A stretch of 64,000 nucleotides of DNA. It comes from Gimibacter soli. Lineage in GTDB: Bacteria > Pseudomonadota > Alphaproteobacteria > Sphingomonadales > Kordiimonadaceae. The stretch spans positions 2,790,001 to 2,854,000 of the forward strand of contig NZ_CP116805.1 in assembly GCF_028463845.1 (NCBI RefSeq), written 5' to 3'. This document shows positions 35,683 to 43,442 of the stretch, piece by piece (positions within the stretch are counted from its first letter, which is position 1; each line of letters begins with the position of its first letter). Position numbers and translations under genes: made by a program. A model generated the notes under the pieces. That model was not told where the DNA came from and searched no databases. It was given only the letters and a program-made list of their open reading frames with translations.

Positions 35683-35761
35683 GAATAATCTTGCACCAAG
35701 CGCGGCGCGAAAGGTCACATGGGAAGTGCATGAACCCGTCGAGAAAAATCCAAAATAGTCA

Positions 35762-35858
35762 AATAAAATCAATAACTTAAAGTAATTGGTGCCCGCTGCC
35801 GGCACCAGACCCTTATTGATATCAATGAGTTACAAGCACTTGGCGCAAATTTGGCGCA
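35762..35858. repeat. Right copy of the 97-bp direct repeat flanking the CIS block
   Basis: Gap-free match to 15308-15404, same orientation, 20,454 bases apart. It retains the hairpin TGGTGCC/GGCACCA and the two TTGGCGCA repeats. The reverse complement contains GGCAGCGGGCACCA, which looks like the 3' end of a tRNA acceptor stem, but no complete tRNA is present at either copy. Confidence 0.85.
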
Positions 35859-35884
35859 GGGATTTTTGCTCATAGAAACCTTAA

Positions 35885-36124
35885 TCAGGCTAGGTCACAC
35901 GTCAGCCGCCAAAGTATGTCAGGGTCTATGTAGCCAGCTTCGCTGGCCTTGACGAGACTTGTAGCCCAATCCTGGTATGCAGGTAGTTGACGTTCACGCT
36001 GAATAGGGCTTTGAGACGCGCCCACTATCCAGCTCATGATCCGGCATTTCAACATACCCTTCGGTGCCGGACTTTCAATGGCATGGGTAGAATTCATCTC
36101 TATGCATTCAGTCAACTGACCCAT
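35885..36124 (-). CDS. Small hypothetical protein beside the right repeat
   Basis: A 79-residue frame with a strong ribosome site (GAGGAGG about 8 bases before ATG). The product is hydrophilic with RERQLPAYQDWATSLVKASE and a C-terminal YIDPDILWRLTCDLA; no family was recognised. It starts 27 bases beyond the right repeat on the opposite strand to the CIS genes. It could be a real small gene or a remnant. Confidence 0.45.
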   Translation of the reverse strand: MGQLTECIEMNSTHAIESPAPKGMLKCRIMSWIVGASQSPIQRERQLPAYQDWATSLVKASEAGYIDPDILWRLTCDLA

Positions 36125-36485
36125 TTGCCCCCTCCTCGAACTGCAGGTATGGGGGACCTAATGGTTGCAACGCTGCCATCTGACAGGCACCTTGAGCTGC
36201 CTTGTGATAGGATGGGGAAGCGCCAACCGGCGCCGCCGATTAACATGGATTATATGGAAGATATTGTTCCACTAAGCGTTATCAATGCTGGCAAGTGTAT
36301 CACGCGCAGAGCACTATTTGAGGAATCTGTCTGCGCGCAGCCTATCAAAAGCCACGTCAATAAAGGTTCGCACTCACATTAGATGCCCGATACTTCCGCA
36401 ATGCCATTTGATGGATCAGGCGACCGGTTCTACCCAGGAACTCAAAATGATTTAGGCGTAATCCGCTGAGATGACGCCGACAAGG
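36125..36485. other. Intergenic stretch without a supported gene
   Basis: Low-GC DNA between the small hypothetical gene and the WYL regulator. Open frames on the plus strand have no ribosome site and unlikely composition. Nothing else was recognised. Confidence 0.5.
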
Positions 36486-37202
36486 TCAGCCCCCTCCAAA
36501 AGGACACTTGGCACCTTCAAGATGAAGCTTTCTGAGCATGAAGTTTTTATCAAAATCAATTTCAAGCTTCAAAATCCGATCTATTCGAAAATGCCTAAGC
36601 TCCTGTTTTTCTGTGTCAAAACCTATCAGATACCAAACCGGCGCCATTATTAGTATGCCCTGAGGCTCGACCTTGCGATGTGTGTCACGACCAGCGCTAT
36701 CGCGGTAACTTAAGTCAATGCAATGTTGGCTAAAGAAGGCCCTTTCAATTCCCTCGAACACAAGTTCAAAGTTCGAATGATTAACTTCACTTCTTCCCCT
36801 CGCTGTGCTTGCAGGCCCTACATGAATGCGAGCAAAAAGCCTCCTAAGATCTCTCAGGGATTCTGCGTGCAAACTCGCCTCGATCTTGTCGAGGGCAGCA
36901 CGGGTGCGTGACGGGAAGGGTAATAACGACAACTTCTCCGCGACAGCCGTGTATATAATGAGTGCAGCCACCTCAGATGCCATTAGTCTCGGCCTTGAGA
37001 TGATAGATCGAGGGTCCAGCGCCACCCCTCCCCCACGGCCCGGTTCGGACTCAATTACATATCCCTGATCCCTGAGCTCAGCGATATCCCGAATTACTGT
37101 TCTGCGAGAAGCGCCAACACGAAGCGCCAGCGCATCAATTGTGTGATGATCCCGATGCCTCAGCTCCGCCAGCAACCTTCGATGTCGATCCAACTTGCGC
37201 AT
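36486..37202 (-). CDS. HTH/WYL-domain transcriptional regulator (YafY-like)
   Basis: Regulator of about 238 residues. The N-terminus has a DeoR/HTH_11-type helix-turn-helix (TIDALALRVGASRRTVIRDI followed by AELRDQGYVIESEPGRGGG); the C-terminal region is a WYL domain (HCIDLSYRDSAGRDTHRKVE, PVWYLIGFDTEKQELRHFRI). WYL domains sense nucleotides or nucleic acid in some families. ATG at 37202 was taken as start; TTG and GTG codons lie upstream in frame. It is divergent from the SRPBCC gene, which it may control. Confidence 0.85.
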   Translation of the reverse strand: MRKLDRHRRLLAELRHRDHHTIDALALRVGASRRTVIRDIAELRDQGYVIESEPGRGGGVALDPRSIISRPRLMASEVAALIIYTAVAEKLSLLPFPSRTRAALDKIEASLHAESLRDLRRLFARIHVGPASTARGRSEVNHSNFELVFEGIERAFFSQHCIDLSYRDSAGRDTHRKVEPQGILIMAPVWYLIGFDTEKQELRHFRIDRILKLEIDFDKNFMLRKLHLEGAKCPFGGG

Positions 37203-37276
37203 GCAAACAACAGTGCCATGTTTTGACACTTTTATCAATTATCTGTTTTTTTAGAAGCTTGAAGGAGCACGTTAAA

Positions 37277-37753
37277 ATGAAAAAGGGCACTCTACAAATT
37301 CAAGAGACCATCTTCATGGACGCCCCCGCACACAAAGTCTGGGATGTTCTTCTGGATGCGCCTCAACTCGTTCACTGGATGCCCGCCGTTAATGAAGTAC
37401 TGGAATGGGATCAATCAGGAGAAAAGATCGGCTCCGAACGAAAATGTAGGGCAACGCTAGCAGGTAGGTCCGGTACGATAAATGAGAGGGTTGTGGCACA
37501 CCTCCCTGGCGTTTCAATTCATTATGCTGTGATTGATGACACATTCGGCATGAGCAAAATGTTCAACAACTACAGCTTTGAGCTCAGCACTCAGAACTCT
37601 CACGGCAGTACAGTTGTAACCAGCCGAACATATTACGATTCAAAGAACATATTTGTCGCAATAATGAATAAATTATGTATGCAAAAAAAATTCAAAAAAG
37701 TTATTTCCTCAATGCTAATAGGACTAAAGTCACACGCTGAAAAACAAAAATAA
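37277..37753 (+). CDS. SRPBCC (START-like) family protein
   Basis: A 158-residue soluble protein with the helix-grip pattern of polyketide cyclase/SRPBCC proteins (IFMDAPAHKVWDVLLDAPQL, VEHW-like VHWMPAVNEVLEW). The ATG follows GAAGGAG. It is divergent from the WYL regulator and convergent with the methyltransferase gene. A hydrophobic ligand is likely; function is unknown. Confidence 0.8.
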   Translation: MKKGTLQIQETIFMDAPAHKVWDVLLDAPQLVHWMPAVNEVLEWDQSGEKIGSERKCRATLAGRSGTINERVVAHLPGVSIHYAVIDDTFGMSKMFNNYSFELSTQNSHGSTVVTSRTYYDSKNIFVAIMNKLCMQKKFKKVISSMLIGLKSHAEKQK

Positions 37754-37776
37754 ACACGCTATGATTTCATGAATAA

Positions 37777-38406
37777 TCACTTTTTGCAGACAGCCCATAT
37801 GATATTCATATCTTTATCCAAAATATCGAAATCAACAATATTGAGCCCTGATAATTCTATAATTGATCTGACATCCAGAAACGTTAGCTGATGGAACCGA
37901 GGCATGATGCCTATCGCCCCCATCAAGCTTATTATTGATGCTAAAAGGCTTCGACGTTCGCCCAGGCAAGCTACTGCGATCATTACCAATCCGTCGTCAC
38001 TCAACTTCGCAATATTTCTTAGAAATTCATCTGGTTTATCAACGTACTGAAGCACATGAGTGCAAAGGACGGCGGAATAAACGCCCCCATTGTTCAGGCA
38101 CATATCAAGAGTCTTGACCTGAAATTCGAGATTAGGCAGGCCGCCGATCATATTCGCGCGCTCGATCATGCCCTCCACAGGGTCAACCGCAACCACTTTC
38201 CTGACATAGGGCGCAATCGCTCTTGCCAAATTGCCAATACCGCACCCCACATCCAAGACGGCAGAACTCGCTGAAAGCCTCTTACGGACCCTAGTCAGAA
38301 TATCACGCTCGATTTTATCTAATCGACTCCCCCCAAACGATGAAACAATACCCCAGAAGATGCCCCCCCTGATTAAGGAGCTGCCTGACTTACCCAGCAG
38401 GATCAT
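37777..38406 (-). CDS. Class I SAM-dependent methyltransferase
   Basis: A 209-residue methyltransferase with motif I AVLDVGCGIGNLARAIA, motif II KVVAVDPVEGM and post-motif YSAVLCTHVLQYVDKP, typical of the UbiE/Methyltransf_11 group. Its start codon overlaps the SDR stop codon (ATGA), so the two form a coupled operon. The target is unknown. Confidence 0.85.
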   Translation of the reverse strand: MILLGKSGSSLIRGGIFWGIVSSFGGSRLDKIERDILTRVRKRLSASSAVLDVGCGIGNLARAIAPYVRKVVAVDPVEGMIERANMIGGLPNLEFQVKTLDMCLNNGGVYSAVLCTHVLQYVDKPDEFLRNIAKLSDDGLVMIAVACLGERRSLLASIISLMGAIGIMPRFHQLTFLDVRSIIELSGLNIVDFDILDKDMNIIWAVCKK

Positions 38407-39131
38407 GGCATTATCCTGAAGCCCTCACCATTAATCGCATATGCGTTCGCCCCCAAGACAGGCGAGGCTTCCAATAGGGTGTATACGGACCTTGCTAAAC
38501 TGGACGCGTTGAAGGGCTGACCGAGACCACTTAGCCACTCTTCAGCTGTCAGGTTTGCGCGTGCCCCATATGCCTGAGCAGCGTCGCGGCTCAATTTGGT
38601 ATCCCCCGTTATCCTCGGAAACACGGTCACGAATCTGATCTGGATGCCAATCCTGTTACATTCTTCTTGGAAATGATTAGCCATTATCCATTGCGTTCTT
38701 TTTGCGCCACCGTAGCCGCCTGTTAAAGGCGAACCACCAATTGCAGCACCGCTCGACATTACAACAATAGTCGCCCCCTCCAATGGCAACCTCACCGCCT
38801 CCTGGCACCATACAAGGGTAGCCTTTACGTCGGTCTCCCAAGTTGCAGTGAAGGACTCCCACGTCTGATGAGTGATCGGCGCAACATCACCAATAACACC
38901 GGCGTTAAGGATGACCGTGTCGGGGCGATGTCGAGCCAGGAGCTCTGCGGCCAGCGCTCTATCTGTTACATCGCCAGAATACAGAGTCACATTTGGATCT
39001 GACCTCAGATCCTCCAAACCGCCACCTGATCGCGACAATCCGACAAGCTTTACACCTCGGCCGATAAATTGGCGCGCTATCGCGTCTCCAAACCCAGTAC
39101 TTGAACCTGTCACCAGAACTTTATGCACCAT
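38403..39131 (-). CDS. Short-chain dehydrogenase/reductase (SDR)
   Basis: An NAD(P)-dependent oxidoreductase of 242 residues with the Rossmann motif TGSSTGFGDAIA near the N-terminus and the strand VILNAGVIGD. In the active-site region a Ser (VVMSSGAAIGG) and Y-GG-AK (TGGYGGAKRTQ) are visible, consistent with the YxxxK motif. The ATG at 39131 is 8 bases from GGGGAGG; an ATG two codons upstream is too close. It is divergent from the cupin gene across a shared operator pair. Confidence 0.85.
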   Translation of the reverse strand: MVHKVLVTGSSTGFGDAIARQFIGRGVKLVGLSRSGGGLEDLRSDPNVTLYSGDVTDRALAAELLARHRPDTVILNAGVIGDVAPITHQTWESFTATWETDVKATLVWCQEAVRLPLEGATIVVMSSGAAIGGSPLTGGYGGAKRTQWIMANHFQEECNRIGIQIRFVTVFPRITGDTKLSRDAAQAYGARANLTAEEWLSGLGQPFNASSLARSVYTLLEASPVLGANAYAINGEGFRIMP

Positions 39132-39195
39132 ATTCATCACCTCCCCATCGCCCGTCACAACGCCAATCATCCATCACGGACCATTCAATAATTAA

Positions 39196-39211
39196 GATAC
39201 CTTTTGGTATC
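39196..39211. promoter_or_regulatory. Palindromic operator, SDR side
   Basis: GATACCTTTTGGTATC, a perfect 6-bp inverted repeat around TTTT. The same core occurs at 39271. The form resembles HxlR-type sites, but no HxlR gene is in the window. Confidence 0.6.
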
Positions 39212-39270
39212 ACATAAAATATTTTTATAATCAACCCATTGATTTTGTGTTTTATATAAAACATATTGTA

Positions 39271-39286
39271 ATACCTTTTGGTTACA
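39271..39286. promoter_or_regulatory. Palindromic operator, cupin side
   Basis: ATACCTTTTGGTTACA shares ATACCTTTTGGT with the site at 39196, 75 bases away, and stands 14 bases before the cupin start codon. Confidence 0.55.
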
Positions 39287-39299
39287 TATGGAGACGGAA

Positions 39300-39749
39300 A
39301 TGACTATCAGAACCCTCCCCGCACTGAGCTGCCTCTTAGTTTGCTCCGTGCCATTTGAAGCTGTGGCCGATGATGAAATACGCGTTGCAAACATTGAAGA
39401 TCTCGCGTTCGAAACCACCCCTGAGGGCGTGGCATTCGCTTCCTTAGAGGGGGAACGTTTCAAGGAGGCTTATATGGCAATGGTACGACTACCAGCAGGC
39501 ACGGAGAGCCCACTCCACATCAAGACGGCAGACATGTTTGGCATCGTGGTGGCCGGCGAAATGACGCACTCGTATTCGAAGGATAGCAATGAAGATGCAA
39601 AGACTCTGGCTACCGGGGCATATTATCATATTCCCGCGAATCTTCCTCACGTGAGCCGGTGTGTTTCTGAGGTCGAATGCGTCACATTCCTTTACCAGGA
39701 CGGCGCTTTCGACTTTGTCCCGGTTCAAGATGAAAAATCAGGTAACTGA
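39300..39749 (+). CDS. Exported cupin-like protein
   Basis: A 149-residue protein with a signal peptide (LPALSCLLVCSVPFEAVA) and a single cupin-type barrel with a DUF4437-like look: SPLHIKTADMFGIVVAGEMTH and YYHIPANLPHVSRCV supply possible metal-binding histidines. The ATG at 39300 is 6 bases from GGAG. Its stop codon abuts the ArsR start, forming an operon with the ArsR and AHSA1 genes. Confidence 0.75.
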   Translation: MTIRTLPALSCLLVCSVPFEAVADDEIRVANIEDLAFETTPEGVAFASLEGERFKEAYMAMVRLPAGTESPLHIKTADMFGIVVAGEMTHSYSKDSNEDAKTLATGAYYHIPANLPHVSRCVSEVECVTFLYQDGAFDFVPVQDEKSGN

Positions 39750-40097
39750 ATGCAGCATGACACTACACACATGGCCTTTCGAGGCCTTGCAGATCCCACA
39801 AGACGGCAAATCATGGTGATGTTGACTGACCATGATCAGTCAATCGGAGAAATCTCTGAGCAGTTCAACATGACTAGAGCTGCCGTTAAAAAACACCTGA
39901 CAATCCTGGAGGAGGGCGGCCTGATCAGGGTACGTAAATCCGGACGAGAACGAATAAATCAAATAGACCCTAGTGGTTTTCAAGCAATCCAGTTCTGGTT
40001 ACGCCAGTTTGACAGCATCTGGGCCGGTAGGCTGCAGCGCCTTATCGCTGCTGCTGAAGCCGCCGAAGCAGCCCAAAATTCCAAACCTGAAGGATGA
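39750..40097 (+). CDS. ArsR-family helix-turn-helix regulator
   Basis: A 115-residue winged-helix protein: FRGLADPTRRQIMVMLTD, SIGEISEQFNMTRAAVKKHL and ILEEGGLIRVRKSGRER. No metal-binding cysteines are seen, so it belongs to the non-metal group that usually pairs with an AHSA1 protein. It begins right after the cupin stop codon and overlaps the AHSA1 gene by 4 bases. Confidence 0.9.
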   Translation: MQHDTTHMAFRGLADPTRRQIMVMLTDHDQSIGEISEQFNMTRAAVKKHLTILEEGGLIRVRKSGRERINQIDPSGFQAIQFWLRQFDSIWAGRLQRLIAAAEAAEAAQNSKPEG

Positions 40098-40528
40098 AAA
40101 AATTGAATTCACCAGCGATCCGCAAAACTGCATTCATCAAGGCAAAACCTGAAACAGTATGGGCCTTTCTTACCGACAAAGAGCTACTCGGAGAGTGGTA
40201 CCATCCCGCCAGGGAAACCTTGGCCCACGGCAAACCATACATGCTGGGCATGAAAGATGATGGAAAGCCGACCGTATGGGGGGAAGTTGTAGAGTTTGCT
40301 CCCTGCTCTCGATTAGTCACCACTTTTTCCATTGCCCCATTCAATGGCGGAACGAGCACCGTGATCTGGAAGCTGCAGAGTGTTGAGGGTGGCACTTATC
40401 TAGAGCTAACACACGAGGGTATTTCAGAAGCGATTGGATCCTTCTCATTAGCCCTCATGGCAGCCCTTGACGAAGGCTGGTCACGGCATTTGGCTCGTCT
40501 CGCGAGTTGCAATCCCAGCGGCGCCTGA
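40094..40528 (+). CDS. AHSA1/SRPBCC domain protein
   Basis: A 144-residue START-like protein (IRKTAFIKAKPETVWAFLTD, LGEWYHPARE, YLELTHEGI) of the activator-of-Hsp90-homologue family found next to ArsR regulators. It overlaps the ArsR gene (ATGA), so both are translated together. The bound ligand is not known. Confidence 0.88.
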   Translation: MKKLNSPAIRKTAFIKAKPETVWAFLTDKELLGEWYHPARETLAHGKPYMLGMKDDGKPTVWGEVVEFAPCSRLVTTFSIAPFNGGTSTVIWKLQSVEGGTYLELTHEGISEAIGSFSLALMAALDEGWSRHLARLASCNPSGA

Positions 40529-40600
40529 CGAAGTCTGATCTTAGCGTTGGCTGTAACAACAATAAAAGTCATTGAACATAGCCAGCCAGCACACGCACAT

Positions 40601-40649
40601 AGTGAGATGGAGATAGCCACTTTAACCGCGGCAAAAGATCCATCTCACT
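40601..40649. terminator. Inverted repeat between convergent genes
   Basis: AGTGAGATGGA (40601-40611) and its perfect complement (40639-40649) lie between the converging AHSA1 and TetR genes, with a 27-base loop and a T-run shortly after on the plus strand. It could act as a bidirectional terminator, though the loop is long. Confidence 0.4.
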
Positions 40650-40667
40650 TTGGCGCATTTTTCCGGA

Positions 40668-41258
40668 TCATAATGCTCCGATCAATTCTTCAACCATTTC
40701 CTGCGCTGCAGTACGGATTTCTTCCGCAAAATTCTTATCGGGTATCGTCCGAGCCAAAACCATTCCCCCGACACATAACGCAGCCAAAGACAATGCCTTT
40801 TCCCTAGCCTTTGATTGTCGTTCAGACATACCTTGCTGGAACAACCGAACCATAGCCTCGAGCAGTCTCTGATAGGCTGCCTGAACGCTCGGGTTGGCAC
40901 GAGCAACATCGGATGGCAAAGCAATCATGGGACACTGTCCTTCTACATCAGCAAGATGCTCGACAGAAAGATAGCCTAGAACCATACGCCGGACGGCTTC
41001 AATGGATGGATTTTCCGAATCTACTTGCGCATCCTTCCGCCATTCAGCACCTCTTCCCATGAGAAAACTGTCGACCGCCTCACTATAGAGCGCCTCCTTA
41101 CTCTGAAAATGATTGTAGAAGCCTCCTCTGGTCAGTCCAGAAGCCTCCATGATTTGGTCAATTGTTACTTTTTCAAATCCGTTCTTGTTGAACAGAACTC
41201 GAGCCGCTTCAACAATCCTCCCCCTCGTTTTCATCTTATGACTAGCACTATAGGGCAC
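40668..41258 (-). CDS. TetR-family transcriptional regulator
   Basis: Repressor of 196 residues. The N-terminal helix-turn-helix reads IVEAARVLFNKNGFEKVTID followed by QIMEASGLTRGGFYNHFQSK; the C-terminal ligand domain is helical with CPMIALPSDVAR, seen in the TetR group linked to redox or electrophile stress. The GTG start at 41258 has AGGAG 7 bases upstream. It is divergent from the YCII gene; the 21-bp palindrome between them is its likely operator. Confidence 0.88.
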   Translation of the reverse strand: MPYSASHKMKTRGRIVEAARVLFNKNGFEKVTIDQIMEASGLTRGGFYNHFQSKEALYSEAVDSFLMGRGAEWRKDAQVDSENPSIEAVRRMVLGYLSVEHLADVEGQCPMIALPSDVARANPSVQAAYQRLLEAMVRLFQQGMSERQSKAREKALSLAALCVGGMVLARTIPDKNFAEEIRTAAQEMVEELIGAL

Positions 41259-41301
41259 CTGACTACTCCTCTAGTTCATCACTCATGTTGCCCAACTATA
41301 C

Positions 41302-41347
41302 TGCACTGCTTTTAAATATGTTCTTTAACATATTTAAAAGCAGTGCA
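41302..41347. promoter_or_regulatory. Long perfect palindrome, probable TetR operator
   Basis: Arms 41302-41322 and 41327-41347 are perfectly complementary over 21 bases with only a 4-base spacer (CTTT). The arms begin TGCACTGCTTTTAAATATG. It sits between divergent tetR and YCII promoters. It is longer than a usual TetR site and may bind two dimers or form a cruciform. Confidence 0.7.
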
Positions 41348-41390
41348 TAAAAAGATTCAGAATGACCACTAAGCAGCAGGGAGCTTACCA

Positions 41391-41708
41391 ATGCAGAAGT
41401 ATGTTTTCGTGTACCATGGCGGCCCGAAGTCCATGTCACCGGAAGAAGGAAAGGAATACATGGGCAAATGGTTGGATTGGATGTCCAGCCTAGGGGAAGC
41501 AGTTGTAGATCGCGGCCTGGTCGTCGGGAAGTCGGTTACGGTTGGGCAGTCGGGGATCTCCCTGGATGGAGGGGCCAACCCTGTCTCAGGATACACGGTC
41601 GTTAAAACTGAGAGTCTTGATAGCGCCACTGAATTGGCAACGAAATGCCCTCATATCGCAATAGGCGGCTCCATTGAGATCGCGCCTGCCCTGAACATTC
41701 CCATGTAG
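41391..41708 (+). CDS. YCII-related domain protein
   Basis: A 105-residue protein of the YciI/DGPF superfamily (YVFVYHGGPKSMSPEEGKEY, WLDWMSSLGEAVVDRGLV). The ATG follows GGGAG. It leads a plus-strand pair with the MAPEG protein and is probably under TetR control. Biochemical role unknown. Confidence 0.8.
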   Translation: MQKYVFVYHGGPKSMSPEEGKEYMGKWLDWMSSLGEAVVDRGLVVGKSVTVGQSGISLDGGANPVSGYTVVKTESLDSATELATKCPHIAIGGSIEIAPALNIPM

Positions 41709-41753
41709 CTGAATTGTCGGCAGCAAATCTTTTCTCATAGAGGTTCAAAATTG

Positions 41754-42158
41754 ATGACGCAATTAACTATCACTGCTGCAATTGCCTCGATTCTAGCACT
41801 CAGCCTTATCCCACTGAGCATTCAGGTTGGTGTCAAGCGCTTGCAAACCGGCATTTTTTTCGGTGAAGCGGGCAATTCAGACCTAGCCAGGCGTCGTGCG
41901 GCCCAAAGCAACTATGTCCAGTATGTGCCGTTCTTTATTACGCTTCTTGCGATCTGTGAACTCGCGGGAGCCGCGACATGGCTGATCGCGAGTGCGGGCG
42001 CATCAATGGTTCTTGGAAGATCATTGCATGCGTGGTGTCTTCTCGCTACCAACGGCACAGGGAACGCCCGCGCTGCTGGCATGATCCTGACTTTCACCTC
42101 ATTTGCATTGACAGGAGGCTATCTTGGATGGTGGTCGATGATCGCTGCTACAAATTAG
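41754..42158 (+). CDS. MAPEG-family membrane protein
   Basis: An integral membrane protein of 134 residues with four hydrophobic segments and the MAPEG pattern RRRAAQSNYVQYVPFFITLL, the family of microsomal glutathione-transferase-like proteins. It may detoxify lipid-soluble electrophiles with glutathione. The ATG at 41754 is preceded by AGAGG. It follows the YCII gene by 45 bases. Confidence 0.85.
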   Translation: MTQLTITAAIASILALSLIPLSIQVGVKRLQTGIFFGEAGNSDLARRRAAQSNYVQYVPFFITLLAICELAGAATWLIASAGASMVLGRSLHAWCLLATNGTGNARAAGMILTFTSFALTGGYLGWWSMIAATN

Positions 42159-42318
42159 TAATAGCTGACAGCAATCCACATTTAGCAAGTTTTCTGATTG
42201 TGAGCCATTGAGTGAGACGCGGTCGATTTGAATTTGCCAATGCTCAGCGGATTATGCTTAACGAGTAAATATTGTGAGTAAGCGGTTGATGATCCCGAGC
42301 TAATAGTCTTGGCAAAAA

Positions 42319-42351
42319 CTGCAGCCGGCACTCCCTTCGTGTCGGCTGCAG
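42319..42351 (-). terminator. Terminator of the halogenase operon
   Basis: A 13-bp stem (42319-42331 with 42339-42351, one G-T pair) with a 7-base loop; on the minus strand it is followed by TTTTTGCC. It lies just after the JmjC-cupin stop codon. The rest of the 220-base gap holds no gene. Confidence 0.85.
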
Positions 42352-42378
42352 ACCAGCTAAGATAACGCCCTTACATAC

Positions 42379-43398
42379 TCAGCGGTTCAACAACCTTAGA
42401 ATCCGTGATCTCAGCCCCCGCGCGGAAACGGCATCTAACTTTTCCAGAGAACCGCGGACATGCAGAGGTAGATGCTGACGCGGCACTGTCGGATCTCCAA
42501 AAACATAGTGATCGAAAATATGTTTCCAGGCATGCTTTTCATGCTCAGGCCGGTCACGAAGGGCTAGCATACTATGTAATAACGCCCCACGTGGATCATC
42601 GATATGAGCAGGAACATCGTTCCACCAATAGTTCATCATTACATTGAATTGCTCTATCGCCTCTACTTGATGCCACCAAAGAGCTGGAAAAAAGAGGACA
42701 TCCCCCGGATTTAATTCCGCGACTTGGGCTGCGGCAATAGCGTCCCTGAACTTGGGATAAAGTCTGTAGTCTGGCGCATTGAAATCCACCATCGAAAGCG
42801 CCTGCCCCCCAGGGGTCATCTCCAATGGACCAGGATACAGTGAGTGAACAGCTTCTGGCGGGAAAAGTGTAAAGCGCCGCTTGCCAACCAAATTACACGC
42901 AAGGTTGTTAGACACATCATAATGCGCTGCAACCCTCGTTTTACTCCCCAGCCAAAGTGTGGCGAATAAATTTCCATGTCCAAACATTGGATGGGTCAAC
43001 GGCAAATCATTATCCGCCCTGAATCCTGGAAAAAATCGCTCTGCATCTCTAGAGCCAATGTAATAAGACTCTGCCTCATGGGCAGAAAGTTGATCTTCGA
43101 TTGCAGAAAGAAATTCCTGAAAACTGACTTGGCTGACCTGATAGTTCGGCGCGGACATAGCCTCATTGTAAAAAACACGGCCACAGTCGTCAGAAGGTAT
43201 CCGGTACATAGCATACCGATGACCCGATTCAAATTTCAGCAGATAATGCATCGCAGCCTGTATGGAACTCTGGCCAGCCTTAACAAGTGCCCAGTCCTTG
43301 ACAAGCTCCCGGAGAACGACCGGCTTCTGACCGTCGATAAGTTCTTCGAATGGTATATCTTCAGGCGCAATGCCCCTGACTTCCCTCACATTCTGCAT
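42379..43398 (-). CDS. Cupin-like (JmjC/Cupin_8) domain protein
   Basis: A 339-residue protein of the Cupin_8/JmjC type. Iron-binding candidates are H-Y-D in RVAAHYDVSNNLACNLVGK and the later histidine in FFPALWWHQVEAI. Such proteins are Fe(II)/2-oxoglutarate hydroxylases in other settings. AGGAG precedes the ATG. It is the last gene of the SapC-halogenase-halogenase operon that stands beside the TonB receptor, a combination known from Caulobacter and sphingomonads. Substrate unknown. Confidence 0.88.
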   Translation of the reverse strand: MQNVREVRGIAPEDIPFEELIDGQKPVVLRELVKDWALVKAGQSSIQAAMHYLLKFESGHRYAMYRIPSDDCGRVFYNEAMSAPNYQVSQVSFQEFLSAIEDQLSAHEAESYYIGSRDAERFFPGFRADNDLPLTHPMFGHGNLFATLWLGSKTRVAAHYDVSNNLACNLVGKRRFTLFPPEAVHSLYPGPLEMTPGGQALSMVDFNAPDYRLYPKFRDAIAAAQVAELNPGDVLFFPALWWHQVEAIEQFNVMMNYWWNDVPAHIDDPRGALLHSMLALRDRPEHEKHAWKHIFDHYVFGDPTVPRQHLPLHVRGSLEKLDAVSARGLRSRILRLLNR

Positions 43399-43442
43399 TT
43401 GTACTCCTGGCTCTCATCCACGGGGCTTTTAGTAGCTTATCC

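Larger units (their letters stand above)
15308..35858. mobile_element. Putative genomic island carrying the contractile injection system
   Basis: The block between the two 97-bp repeat copies contains only the CIS regulator, structural genes and cargo, about 20.5 kb. The repeats lie 252 bases before the first gene and 79 bases after the last one. No integrase or transposase is inside, so the element would need an enzyme in trans or be a decayed island. The status as mobile is inference. Confidence 0.4.

Noticed and set aside
35987-36382. Plus-strand frame of 131 codons after the right repeat
   Set aside because: No ribosome site, odd composition rich in Pro/His/Arg, and it overlaps a better-supported small minus-strand frame.
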